A DNA stretch of 64,000 nucleotides from Paraburkholderia sacchari (GTDB taxonomy: Bacteria > Pseudomonadota > Gammaproteobacteria > Burkholderiales > Burkholderiaceae): contig NZ_JTDB02000016.1 in the NCBI RefSeq assembly GCF_000785435.2, forward strand, positions 1 to 64,000. The letters run 5' to 3'. This document shows, piece after piece, positions 1-7,742 of the stretch. Position 1 is the first letter of the stretch, and each line of letters opens with the position of its first letter. Both the position numbers and the translations under genes were made by a program. The notes below the pieces were generated by a model. The model searched no databases, was not told the DNA's origin, and saw only the letters and a list, made by a program, of their open reading frames with translations.

Positions 1-38
1 AGGCGGACCTGTTGGTCGGTGATGCGGGTTCCAGACAT
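1..38 (-). CDS. IS21-type transposase IstA, N-terminal 12 codons only (truncated by window)
   Basis: Reading leftward from an ATG at 36-38 gives MSGTRITDQQVR and then leaves the window. This N-terminus resembles IstA-type transposases of IS21-family elements, which often begin with an RITDQQV-like segment; that comparison is from memory. IstA is the DDE transposase that acts with the IstB ATPase. Nothing beyond residue 12 is visible, so catalytic residues and intactness cannot be judged. Confidence 0.45.
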   Translation of the reverse strand, partial: MSGTRITDQQVR

Positions 39-203
39 GTGCTGACCGCTTCTTCTTTAAGAATCGATCAGCCATCCTATTGCCCCGCCGACGCAGCGCC
101 GCCGGTGGTTCGTCGTCTCCAGCGGCTACGCCGCCTCCGACTCCTCACCACCGGCCAAAACAAACGTCAACGACCGGCCAAGCTAATTGTCGCCGCCCAT
201 TCA
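1..203 (-). mobile_element. Probable terminal end of an IS21-family insertion sequence (partial)
   Basis: The minus strand opens with the start of an IstA-like reading frame at 38. The noncoding stretch between it and the Lrp gene carries two direct copies of CCGGCCAA (151-158 and 174-181) about 23 bp apart. Repeated motifs near the ends are a known trait of IS21-family elements. The minus strand begins TGAATGGG at 203, so the element may end exactly at the stop codon of the neighbouring Lrp gene. The rest of the element lies outside the window, so the second inverted repeat and target duplication cannot be seen. Family assignment rests on a short N-terminus and end structure only. Confidence 0.5.
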
Positions 204-674
204 CGCCTCCAGTGGCAGGGCGCTCGTTCCCTTGAGTTCATCGAGGCAGACGATCGAATGCACGCTGCTCACACCGGGCGCGCGCATGAGCGTGTCGAGC
301 AGGAATTCGGACAGCGCCTTGAGATCGCGCGCCACCACCTTCAGTACGTAGTCGATATCGCCGGTCACGGAATAGCACTCCTGCACCTGCGGCAATTGCG
401 TGACGAGCTCCTTGAACTTGACCAGCTCGCGCATGTGCCCGCGCTCCATCGTCACCTGAATGAATGCGACCACACCAAAGCCGAGCGCCTGGGCGTCGAG
501 CCGCGTCTCGTAGCGCTTGACGACTCCCAGCTCTTCGAGCCGGCGATGGCGTCGCAGCGTTTGGGCTGGCGAGAGCTTGACGGCGGCGGCCAGTTCGAGA
601 TTCGAGGCGCGTCCGTGCTCCTGTAGCGCGGCAAGGAGCCGCAGGTCGATGGGGTCGAGGGTGAAATTTTGCAC
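201..674 (-). CDS. Lrp/AsnC-family transcriptional regulator
   Basis: Feast/famine regulator, 157 residues, the usual family length. An N-terminal winged-helix DNA-binding region (LDPIDLRLLAALQEHG, then a recognition helix near LSPAQTLRRHRRLEELG) is followed by a RAM ligand-binding/oligomerisation domain (VQECYSVTGDIDYVLKV). The GTG at 674 was chosen because it gives the family-typical start just before LDPID and has an AAGG sequence upstream; a TTG 45 bp further up is less likely. It is divergent from the aromatic amino-acid permease and aminotransferase genes, so it probably senses an amino acid and controls them. Its stop codon lies at the putative edge of an IS21-type element, so the final codon or so may be IS-derived. 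Confidence 0.9.
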   Translation of the reverse strand: MQNFTLDPIDLRLLAALQEHGRASNLELAAAVKLSPAQTLRRHRRLEELGVVKRYETRLDAQALGFGVVAFIQVTMERGHMRELVKFKELVTQLPQVQECYSVTGDIDYVLKVVARDLKALSEFLLDTLMRAPGVSSVHSIVCLDELKGTSALPLEA

Positions 675-928
675 TTTCGTTGCCTTGCGGGTGGCTAATG
701 CGAAATGAAATTGTACCAATCAGGGTTTGCCTGCGTATCAGATGAAATCATATTTTTCCGCTCCGCCTATACACTTGGCGCACCTGACAGGGCTGTCGGT
801 CAAAGCTGAAGGCCTTGGGAGCGCGCCAGCGCAGAAGGTTGCGCGCGCAATTTTATTTCGCGCGGCCGCGCTGGGATCCCACCCGGATTCCCGGCGGACG
901 CATCGATAAAGAAGAGACAGGAAGAGAC
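675..928. promoter_or_regulatory. Divergent regulatory region between Lrp-type regulator and aroP
   Basis: This 254-bp region separates two divergently transcribed genes and holds no convincing gene. Positions 700-760 are noticeably AT-richer than the surroundings, as expected for promoters and for Lrp-type sites, which have a loose consensus. No -35/-10 pair is clear enough to place. Confidence 0.4.
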
Positions 929-2344
929 ATGGTTTCAAACGATAAACGTGGCAGTAGTGGTCAATCCGGCGACCAGAACGGTCACCTGAAGCGCGGCCTC
1001 AAAAACCGTCATATCCAGCTGATCGCGTTGGGCGGCGCGATCGGCACCGGACTGTTCCTCGGCATCGCGCAGACGATCCAGACCGCCGGCCCCTCGGTGC
1101 TGCTCGGCTACGCGATTGCGGGCATCGTTGCGTTCTTCATCATGCGGCAACTGGGCGAGATGGTCGTCGACGAGCCCGTCGCCGGATCCTTCAGCTATTT
1201 CGCCGATAAATACTTCGGTCCGTTCGCCGGCTTTCTGTCGGGCTGGAACTACTGGGTGCTCTACGTGCTCGTGAGCATGGCCGAGCTTTCGGCCGTGGGC
1301 ATCTACATGCATTACTGGTGGCCGGCGCTGCCGACCTGGGTGTCGGCGCTCGTCTTTTTCGTCGTGATCAACGGCGTCAATCTCGCGAGCGTCAAGTCGT
1401 ACGGCGAGCTCGAATTCTGGTTCGCGATCATCAAGGTGCTGGCGATCGTCGGCATGATCGCGTTCGGCGGCTGGCTGCTGCTCTCGGGCTCGGCGGGTCC
1501 GGAAGCGGGCGTTTCGAACCTCTGGCGTCATGGCGGCTTCTTCCCCCATGGCATGTCGGGTCTCGTGATGTCGATGGCCGTCGTCATGTTCTCGTTCGGC
1601 GGTCTTGAACTCGTCGGCATTACCGCCGCCGAAGCCGACGATCCCTCGCACACGATCCCGCGAGCGACCAATCAGGTGATCTATCGCATCCTGATTTTCT
1701 ATGTGGGCGCGCTGGGCGTGCTGCTTTCGCTTTATCCGTGGGAAAAGGTCGTGTCGGGCGGCAGCCCCTTCGTGCTGATCTTCCACGCGATGAACAGCAA
1801 TCTGGTTGCGAACGTGCTCAACGTCGTGGTGCTCACGGCGGCGCTCTCGGTCTACAACAGCGGCGTCTATTGCAACAGCCGCATGCTCTACGGCCTCGCG
1901 CAGCAGGGCAATGCGCCCAAGTCGTTGCTCAAAGTGAACCGGCGCGGCATCCCGCTGGCGGCGCTCACCGTGACGGCGGTGGCGACGGCGGCCTGCGTGA
2001 TCATCAATTACTTCATGCCGGGCAGGGCGTTCGAGTTGCTGATGGGGCTCGTGGTGTCCGCGCTCATCATCAACTGGGCGATGATCAGCCTGATTCACCT
2101 GAAGTTCCGCCGCGAGAAGGCACGCGCGGGCCAGGCGACCCGTTTTCAGAGCCTCGGCTATCCGCTCACGAATTACCTGTGCCTGGTGTTCCTCGCCGGC
2201 ATTCTCGTTGTAATGTATCTGATTCCGGATCTGCGGATTTCCGTCTACCTGATTCCGGTCTGGCTCGGGGTGCTCGCGCTTGCGTATCGTTTCTGGCGCC
2301 GTGGCGCGGAGCCGGCGCTGCAGGGCAGCGTCCAGACGCGCTAA
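929..2344 (+). CDS. aroP: Aromatic amino-acid permease (AroP-like, APC superfamily)
   Basis: A 471-residue inner-membrane permease of the amino acid-polyamine-organocation superfamily, expected to import Phe, Tyr and Trp by proton symport. Close to the N-terminus it has LKRGLKNRHIQLIALGGAIG, which matches E. coli AroP almost residue for residue. The segments GFLSGWNYWVLYVLVSMAEL and GGLELVGITAAEADDP are also AroP-like. About twelve hydrophobic segments are visible. The ATG at 929 follows an AGGAAGAGA ribosome-binding site; an upstream in-frame extension to 815 is low-complexity and was excluded. It is followed 97 bp later by an aromatic aminotransferase gene and is divergent from an Lrp-type regulator. 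The related PheP is the main alternative. Confidence 0.92.
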   Translation: MVSNDKRGSSGQSGDQNGHLKRGLKNRHIQLIALGGAIGTGLFLGIAQTIQTAGPSVLLGYAIAGIVAFFIMRQLGEMVVDEPVAGSFSYFADKYFGPFAGFLSGWNYWVLYVLVSMAELSAVGIYMHYWWPALPTWVSALVFFVVINGVNLASVKSYGELEFWFAIIKVLAIVGMIAFGGWLLLSGSAGPEAGVSNLWRHGGFFPHGMSGLVMSMAVVMFSFGGLELVGITAAEADDPSHTIPRATNQVIYRILIFYVGALGVLLSLYPWEKVVSGGSPFVLIFHAMNSNLVANVLNVVVLTAALSVYNSGVYCNSRMLYGLAQQGNAPKSLLKVNRRGIPLAALTVTAVATAACVIINYFMPGRAFELLMGLVVSALIINWAMISLIHLKFRREKARAGQATRFQSLGYPLTNYLCLVFLAGILVVMYLIPDLRISVYLIPVWLGVLALAYRFWRRGAEPALQGSVQTR

Positions 2345-2441
2345 GCGCCCAGCGCACGCCAGATCGCACCGCTTCGGGCAGCATTCGTAGCTGCCTTAAA
2401 CCCGCGCCTATAACCCGCAAGCCAACTTACAAGCAAACGCC

Positions 2442-3638
2442 ATGTTCGAACATATCGATGCCTATCCCGGCGACCCGATCCTCTCGCTCAACGAGAACTT
2501 CCAGAAAGATCCGCGACAGAACAAGGTCAATCTGAGCATTGGCATCTATTTCGACGATGAAGGCCGTCTGCCGGTGATGAAGGCGGTTCACGAGGCCGAA
2601 GCGGCGATCCTGGCGGAACCGGGCGCGAAGCCGTATTTGCCGATGGCCGGCTTCGCGCAATACCGCGACGCTGTGCAGACGCTCGTGTTCGGCGCGCAGT
2701 GTCCGTCGCGTGCGGCGAACCGCATCGCGACGGTGCAGACGCTCGGCGGCTCGGGCGCGCTCAAGGTGGGCGCCGATTTCATCAAGCGCTATTTTCCGCA
2801 GAGCCAGGTGTGGGTGAGCGACCCGACGTGGGAGAACCATCGCTTCATCTTCGAGCGCGCGGGTTTCGTGGTGAACACCTACCCGTACTACGACGAAGCG
2901 ACCGGTGGCCTGAAGTTCGAGGCGATGCTTTCGGCCATCGACGCGCTGCCGGCGAAGAGCGTCGTGCTGCTGCACGCGTGCTGTCATAACCCGACCGGCG
3001 TGGATCTGGACGAGTCGCAATGGACACAGCTGATCGACGTGCTGCAAAAGCGCGATCTGCTGCCGTTCGTCGACATGGCGTACCAGGGCTTCGGCGCGGG
3101 TCTCGACGCGGACGCATTCGCGGTGCGCGAGCTTGGGCGGCGCGGCGTGCCGGCGCTGGTGGCGAATTCGTTCTCGAAGAACTTTTCGCTGTACGGCGAG
3201 CGCTGCGGCGGTCTGCACGTCATCTGCGATGACGCCCAGGCGGCCGATCGCGTGCTCGGGCAACTGACGAGCGCAGTGCGTTCGAACTACAGCAATCCGC
3301 CGACGCACGGCGCGAAGATCGTTACGCGCGTGCTCACGAACCCGGAGCTCAAGGCATCGTGGGAGGCGGAGCTGGCGGCGATGTGCGAGCGTATCGCGCG
3401 CATGCGTCGGGCGATTCACGACGGGCTCGCCGCGCACGTGAGCGGCGAGGCGCTTTCGCGCTACGTGAAGCAGCGCGGCATGTTCACGTACACGGGCCTG
3501 AGCGCGGATCAGGTCGAGCGTCTGAAGGATGAGTTCGGGGTGTATATCCTGCGCTCGGGCCGCATGTGTGTCGCCGGGCTCAACGAAAGCAACGTGAGCA
3601 TCGTGGTCGATGCGGTGGGCAAGGTGCTGAAGGCCTGA
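2442..3638 (+). CDS. tyrB: Aromatic amino-acid aminotransferase (TyrB/AspC family)
   Basis: A class I PLP-dependent aminotransferase, 398 residues, the normal length of TyrB/AspC. It interconverts Phe, Tyr (and Asp) with their 2-oxo acids using glutamate/2-oxoglutarate. Family residues are visible: HNPTG at 182-186, Asp211 in VDMAYQGF contacting the cofactor pyridine nitrogen, the Schiff-base Lys246 in NSFSKNFSLYGER, and phosphate-binding Arg254. Aspartate specificity cannot be excluded, but position behind an AroP-like permease favours aromatic substrates. Start ATG 2442 gives the typical MFEHIDAYPGDPIL opening. It probably forms one transcription unit with aroP for uptake and catabolism or interconversion of aromatic amino acids. 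Confidence 0.92.
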   Translation: MFEHIDAYPGDPILSLNENFQKDPRQNKVNLSIGIYFDDEGRLPVMKAVHEAEAAILAEPGAKPYLPMAGFAQYRDAVQTLVFGAQCPSRAANRIATVQTLGGSGALKVGADFIKRYFPQSQVWVSDPTWENHRFIFERAGFVVNTYPYYDEATGGLKFEAMLSAIDALPAKSVVLLHACCHNPTGVDLDESQWTQLIDVLQKRDLLPFVDMAYQGFGAGLDADAFAVRELGRRGVPALVANSFSKNFSLYGERCGGLHVICDDAQAADRVLGQLTSAVRSNYSNPPTHGAKIVTRVLTNPELKASWEAELAAMCERIARMRRAIHDGLAAHVSGEALSRYVKQRGMFTYTGLSADQVERLKDEFGVYILRSGRMCVAGLNESNVSIVVDAVGKVLKA

Positions 3639-3664
3639 TAGTCCGGGGCGCCCGCAGCGGCGCC

Positions 3665-3889
3665 TCAGAATCTCATTCCCGTTCCTACCCCGCATCCGCC
3701 TCCGATGCCGCCGCTGCCGCCGCCCGCGGCACAGAACACACCGCAGCCGGAAAGGCTGGCGGCCAGCAGCATTAAAGCAGCACCTAGGCGCAGCCGCCGC
3801 ACGGTGCGGTAGCTGCGCGAACGAGCCCAGGGGGCGTCGGTACGATCGCCGGAGGCCGGCGAAGCGCCGAAAATCGAAGCAGATTTCAT
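3665..3889 (-). CDS. Small putative lipoprotein, function unknown
   Basis: A 74-residue protein with a basic stretch (RTVRRLRLG), a hydrophobic segment and a lipobox-like LSGC (cysteine at residue 49), so it is probably exported and lipidated. The mature part would be only about 26 residues and is Gly/Cys-rich, ending CGVGTGMRF. The n-region is long, so translation may begin further in. It is convergent with tyrB, and an exact 17-nt palindrome lies 19 bp upstream of its ATG. No function can be assigned. Confidence 0.5.
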   Translation of the reverse strand: MKSASIFGASPASGDRTDAPWARSRSYRTVRRLRLGAALMLLAASLSGCGVFCAAGGGSGGIGGGCGVGTGMRF

Positions 3890-3907
3890 GGTGGTTTAAG
3901 CGCGAAT

Positions 3908-3924
3908 GGGCTCGAATCGAGCCC
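3908..3924. promoter_or_regulatory. Perfect palindrome GGGCTCGA-A-TCGAGCCC
   Basis: Eight-base arms flank a single A, 19 bp upstream of the start of the small lipoprotein gene. It has no U-tract in either direction, so it is more like an operator than a terminator. The rest of 3890-4186 shows no gene. Confidence 0.3.
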
Positions 3925-4186
3925 GAGTTGAGACTGAAAGCGGAATTGAGCCGCCGGATCGCCGCTCGATTGCGGTCGATCCGGATCTGGCTCGAAAATA
4001 AGCTACGCGGCGTGCGCGCTCCAATCAGACAAATCCGGCTTTGCGTTGCCGGTCAGCATATGCGCATCGCATTAAATTCTCCGTCTGTCAATCTGTGGGA
4101 ATCGAACGTCACCCATGACAGAACGCGCAGGGTCTTCCAGGTGTTACCCTGATAGAATGCTTTCGCCGCAACGTAGTGGATTGCTG

Positions 4187-4585
4187 ATGAAATTGCTTGA
4201 TGCTCTCGTCGAACAACGGATCGCCGCCGCAGCCGCGCGCGGCGAGTTCGACGATTTGCCGGGCGCCGGAGCGCCGCAGGCGTTCGATGACGACCCTTTC
4301 GTCCCCGAAGAGGTGCGCGTGGCGAACCGCATTCTGAAAAATGCCGGTTTCGTGCCGCCCGCGGTCGAACAGCTTCGCGCACTGCGCGATCTCGAAGAAG
4401 AACTTGCGAAGGTGAGCGACAAGGCCGAGCAGTGCCGGCTGCGCGCCCGCATGCTGGCGCTCGATATGGCGCTCGAGTCGCTGCGCGGCGGCCCGCTGGT
4501 GGTGCCGCATGAGTACCGACGCCGCATTGCCGAGCGCCTCACCGAGCGTGCGACGCTGCAGGGCGCCGCGGTGGGGGCCGCGTGA
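4187..4585 (+). CDS. DUF1992 (DnaJC28-like conserved region) protein, YhdN-type
   Basis: A 132-residue protein with the DUF1992 pattern: MKLLDALVEQRIAAAAARGE followed by FDDLPGAGAP, DDDPFVPEEVRVANRILKNAGF and an acidic/basic helical tail. It resembles E. coli YhdN and the conserved region of eukaryotic DNAJC28; the molecular role is unknown. The ATG at 4187 is preferred because it aligns with the family start; in-frame ATGs at 4115 and 4157 would add 24 and 10 residues of poor similarity. Its stop overlaps the start of tadA (GTGA), so the two genes are probably co-translated. Confidence 0.82.
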   Translation: MKLLDALVEQRIAAAAARGEFDDLPGAGAPQAFDDDPFVPEEVRVANRILKNAGFVPPAVEQLRALRDLEEELAKVSDKAEQCRLRARMLALDMALESLRGGPLVVPHEYRRRIAERLTERATLQGAAVGAA

Positions 4586-5277
4586 GCGCGCCTGCCGCCA
4601 CGCCGCCGTGCGAGGTCGAGCAGCACCACGCAGAGCGTTCCGAACCCTTGCCGGTCGAGACCGCGCCGCAAGCCGATCCGTCCGGATCGACCGACTCTCC
4701 CATCCCCCCCGAAGCTTCGGAAGGACGACCCGAGCCTGCCGGCGAACCGGTCTCCGAGCGTGACCGCCGTTTCATGCGCCTTGCACTGGAGGCGGCCGAA
4801 ACGGCGCGCGCGGCTGGCGAAGTGCCTGTCGGCGCGGTGTTGGTGCGTGGCGACGAGGTAGTCGCGACGGGCTTCAACCATCCGATTGGCGCACACGATC
4901 CTTCGGCGCATGCCGAAATGGCCGCGCTTCGCGCCGCCGGCACGGCGTTGAGCAACTATCGATTGCCCGGCTGCGAACTCTATGTGACCCTGGAGCCGTG
5001 CCTCATGTGCGCGGGTGCGATCATGCACGCCCGCATCGCGCGCGTGGTGTACGGCGCGCGCGATCCGAAAACCGGGGCATGCGGCAGTGTCGTCGACGCC
5101 TTTTCGAACGGCCAGCTCAACCACCACACGAGTGTGGCGGGCGGCGTGCTCGAGACCGAATGCGGCGATGCACTGCGCTCGTTTTTTGCGGAGCGCCGCC
5201 GCGCGAGCCGCGAAGCGCGCCGTGCGGCCCTTGCGGTCGCCAATGCCGAGCCCGGTGCGGCCGAAAACAAGCAATAA
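4582..5277 (+). CDS. tadA: tRNA-specific adenosine(34) deaminase TadA
   Basis: A zinc-dependent deaminase that converts A34 of tRNA-Arg(ACG) to inosine, essential in most bacteria. The catalytic motif HAE is at 110-112 and PCLMC at 139-143 supplies the zinc cysteines Cys140 and Cys143, with Glu112 as proton shuttle. The core starts near residue 64 (FMRLALEAAE). The preceding acidic, Pro-rich extension of about 60 residues is unusual for TadA and suggests either a lineage extension or a later start. The GTG at 4582 overlaps the stop of the DUF1992 gene by 4 nt, which supports the long form. Confidence 0.93.
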   Translation: MSAPAATPPCEVEQHHAERSEPLPVETAPQADPSGSTDSPIPPEASEGRPEPAGEPVSERDRRFMRLALEAAETARAAGEVPVGAVLVRGDEVVATGFNHPIGAHDPSAHAEMAALRAAGTALSNYRLPGCELYVTLEPCLMCAGAIMHARIARVVYGARDPKTGACGSVVDAFSNGQLNHHTSVAGGVLETECGDALRSFFAERRRASREARRAALAVANAEPGAAENKQ

Positions 5278-5340
5278 CAAGCAATAACCGGCAACAACCA
5301 GAAACAACCAGCGATAGCAATCGATAACAACGGATAATAG
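5265..5340. repeat. Degenerate short tandem repeat (CAATAACAAG-type)
   Basis: Just past tadA there is an A/C-rich stretch made of imperfect copies of a 10-nt unit (CAAGCAATAA, CAACAACCAG, CGATAACAAC and variants), with almost no T-rich or GC-rich interruption. It is compositionally unlike the flanking DNA, with a purine/C-rich bias on the plus strand. It may be a slippage-prone or low-structure mRNA segment. Confidence 0.4.
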
Positions 5341-5410
5341 CCGCTGGCGGCTACGCGTCCGCGCCGGGGCAGGCGCATGGCAGGGTCGCCAATTACCTCA
5401 CCTGTTGACC

Positions 5411-6337
5411 ATGACCATGCATCACACCATCGAACTGATTGCACCGTCGGGCTATCCGCATGACCAGGAAGCCGTGCACCGCGGGATTACGCGTCTTCGC
5501 GCGGAGGGCCATCGCGTAGAGGGAACCGAGGCGGTCGAACGGCGCTTCCAGCGCTTTGCCGGCACCGACGGGCAGCGCGCCGCCGAACTGAACCGTCTCG
5601 CCGATCCCGGGCGCGACCTGCCCGATATCGTGCTCGCCGTACGCGGAGGCTACGGCGCCGTGCGCATCCTGCACGGCCTCGATTACCACAGCCTGCAAAA
5701 GCGCCTTGCCGGGCAGCCGATCGCATTGGTCGGACATAGCGACTTCACCGCGATCCAGCTTGCGCTCTACGCACAAGCGGGGCTCACGACATTCGGCGGC
5801 CCGATGCTCGTGAGCGATTTCGGCGCGCCGGAGTTGAGTAGCTTCACGATGCATCACTTCTGGAACGCGCTCTCGAAGCCCGAATTCACGCTCAAGGTCG
5901 ACGCGCCGCAGGCGCAGCACGCCAACGCGTCGGGCATGCTGTGGGGCGGCAATCTCGCCATGCTGACTTCGCTCGTCGGTACGCCCTATATGCCGCCGGT
6001 GGAGGGCGGGATCCTGTTTGTCGAGGACATCAATGAACAGCCCTTCCGGGTGGAGAGGATGCTTTATCAACTCCATCTCTCCGGCATTCTTGCGCGCCAG
6101 CATGCGCTGGTGCTCGGCGACTTTTCCGGTGGCAGATCCTACGACTACGACAACGGCTACGACTTCCAGGCGATGGTCGAGCAAGTTCGCTCGGTAGTGG
6201 GGATTCCCGTTGTTACGGGCTTGCCGTTTGGCCACATCGACAACATGGTCACGCTGCCGTTTGGCGCCCAGGCGCATCTGAAGGCCGACGCTCACGGCTT
6301 CGAACTCACCGTGAGCGACTATCCATATCTGGCCTGA
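5411..6337 (+). CDS. ldcA: Muramoyltetrapeptide LD-carboxypeptidase (peptidase S66)
   Basis: About 308 residues, cytoplasmic, expected to trim the terminal D-Ala from murein tetrapeptides during cell-wall recycling. The S66 pattern is visible: IELIAPSGYP at the N-terminus, DIVLAVRGGYGAVRIL, and ALVGHSDFTAIQLAL carrying the nucleophile Ser in the GHSD motif. The downstream EDINEQPFRVERML and FGHIDNMVTLPFG supply the Glu and His of the Ser-Glu-His triad. The start is either ATG 5411 or ATG 5417; an upstream TTG is less likely. A rho-independent terminator follows at once, so it is probably the last gene of its unit. Confidence 0.9.
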   Translation: MTMHHTIELIAPSGYPHDQEAVHRGITRLRAEGHRVEGTEAVERRFQRFAGTDGQRAAELNRLADPGRDLPDIVLAVRGGYGAVRILHGLDYHSLQKRLAGQPIALVGHSDFTAIQLALYAQAGLTTFGGPMLVSDFGAPELSSFTMHHFWNALSKPEFTLKVDAPQAQHANASGMLWGGNLAMLTSLVGTPYMPPVEGGILFVEDINEQPFRVERMLYQLHLSGILARQHALVLGDFSGGRSYDYDNGYDFQAMVEQVRSVVGIPVVTGLPFGHIDNMVTLPFGAQAHLKADAHGFELTVSDYPYLA

Positions 6338-6357
6338 CTGGACGATTGCGAGATGGA

Positions 6358-6382
6358 AGAGGCGCCTTCGGGCGCTTTTTCC
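6358..6382 (+). terminator. Rho-independent terminator after ldcA
   Basis: GCGCC (6362-6366), a TTCG tetraloop, GGCGC (6371-6375) and five T residues (6376-6380). It lies 20 nt after the ldcA stop. Confidence 0.8.
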
Positions 6383-6456
6383 GTGTGCGGATATGCAACT
6401 AACAGCCAAAAAGCGAAGAATTTGGCAAATGTTCTGGCAGCGTCGCCGCCCTTAAA

Positions 6457-6466
6457 TTGTTGACAA
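6457..6466. promoter_or_regulatory. Operator-like palindrome TTGTTGACAA, upstream copy
   Basis: TTGT-N2-ACAA is a typical GntR/FCD-type half-site arrangement. An identical decamer occurs 141 bp downstream over the -35 box of the gntR promoter, and both copies are preceded by AAA. Confidence 0.45.
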
Positions 6467-6597
6467 AATATGGGGCGAACCGGAGTGGAATTTCACTGGC
6501 GAGGTGCCTGATTCCCCATATTGGCGCGGGTTTGACGAAAATTGGGCATGCGTATCAGGCACCGATCTGGGTATCTTCCCCAGGTTGGTCGAGAAAA

Positions 6598-6628
6598 TTG
6601 TTGACAATCTTTATGTCCAAACTAGGAT
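6598..6628 (+). promoter_or_regulatory. Predicted sigma-70 promoter with overlapping GntR-type operator
   Basis: A perfect -35 TTGACA (6601-6606) and a -10 TAGGAT (6623-6628) are separated by 16 bp. The second TTGTTGACAA palindrome (6598-6607) covers the -35 element, so a repressor bound here would block polymerase. The downstream gene at 6651 is itself a GntR regulator, which suggests autoregulation. Confidence 0.6.
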
Positions 6629-6650
6629 ACACAACATCAAGGTGAGAGAC

Positions 6651-7373
6651 ATGCGAAACGCCGATACCGAAGCCGACGCGACCGGCACGAAACCCGAGGC
6701 CATTGCCGCGCGTATCCGCGCCGCGATCCTCGAGCATCGTTTGCCGCCTGGCGCGAAGCTCACGGAAGCGCAGTTGTGCGAAGTGTTCAATGTGAAGCGC
6801 GGGCCGATCCGGCAGGCTCTTTCGCTGCTGGCTGGCGATCACCTCGTTGATCTGGAGCCGAACCGCGGCGCGTTTGTCGCCAGCCCGTCGCTCCAGGAGG
6901 TGCACGAGGTGTTCGAGATGCGCCGCATCATCGAACTTGCGGTGGTGGAGCGCATTTGCAGTGCGCAACATGGCAACCGGCGGCTCAAGGGCATTGGCGA
7001 GACCATCCGGCGCGAGCGCAAGGCGTTCGAAGGGCGCGATTTTCCGGCCTGGATCCGGCTGTCGGGAGAGTTTCACACGGAGCTTGCGGCACTGACCGGT
7101 AATACAGTGCTGTGCGATTGCCTCAATGGCCTCGTCGCGCGGTCGACGCTGATCTCCGCGCTCTACGAGTCGCCGGGACGCAGCCCTTGCTCCTTCGACG
7201 ACCACGAGGCGATCGTACAGGCCCTGGAGTCCGGCCAGGTGCAGGAAGCCACCGCGCTGATGACGCGCCACCTGCAGGGCGTCGAGCTCAGAATGCTCGA
7301 CCGTCCGGCGGGCGCATCGGTGGATCTGCAGGACGTGTTCGGCACGCGTGCCGCAGCCGCGGCTGGGCGTTAA
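6651..7373 (+). CDS. GntR-family (FadR/FCD subfamily) transcriptional regulator
   Basis: A 240-residue regulator: N-terminal winged helix (AIAARIRAAILEHRLPPGAKLTEAQL, then FNVKRGPIRQALSLLAGDHLV) and a C-terminal all-helical FCD ligand domain beginning near HEVFEMRRIIELAVVERI. It likely represses the downstream NCS1 permease/ureide genes and itself. ATG 6651 has an AAGGTGAGAG site 5 nt upstream; a longer in-frame extension to 6504 would read through the promoter and was rejected. The inducer is probably a purine-degradation intermediate such as allantoin, an inference from neighbours. Confidence 0.88.
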   Translation: MRNADTEADATGTKPEAIAARIRAAILEHRLPPGAKLTEAQLCEVFNVKRGPIRQALSLLAGDHLVDLEPNRGAFVASPSLQEVHEVFEMRRIIELAVVERICSAQHGNRRLKGIGETIRRERKAFEGRDFPAWIRLSGEFHTELAALTGNTVLCDCLNGLVARSTLISALYESPGRSPCSFDDHEAIVQALESGQVQEATALMTRHLQGVELRMLDRPAGASVDLQDVFGTRAAAAAGR

Positions 7374-7742
7374 GCAAAGATTGAATGATTTTTCACCGGC
7401 ACGGAGAAGTGCGGCGCCGGGCAAGACTGCAACACTGAATTGAACTGGAGACACGCGCGGCGCGACGCAATGCAGGCCGCCGCGCGCGAGAGAAAAGGAT
7501 CGATGTGGCAGCGGGCGTCGCTAAGGCGCTCGCCGGAAAGGCGGCACCACGGGCAGGGCGCGCGCACGCGCGACCGCACGGTGCGATGGGCGTCGAGCCA
7601 GACGCCGCGAGGGTGCAAGGCCCCCGCCTGAATCCGGAGCCATCAGGGAACATCGCGGCGGCCGCGGCATGCGGCGCAGCGCGCGTTTCGAGGCGTTTCA
7701 CGCGTCTTTTTCCGTCGGCGTACCCATCCCAAGGAGCGGATC
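7374..7742. other. Gap between gntR and the permease, no gene recognised
   Basis: 369 bp with GC-rich, protein-like composition but no frame resembling a known protein. The region probably contains the leader and promoter of the ureide operon; a clear ribosome-binding site AAGGAGCGG lies at its right end, before 7743. No hairpin terminator was seen after gntR, so read-through is possible. Confidence 0.3.

Noticed and set aside
4085..4118. tRNA-like T-loop sequence on the minus strand (GTTCGATTCC)
   Set aside because: The neighbouring bases do not form a T stem, and no acceptor, D or anticodon arms can be drawn.
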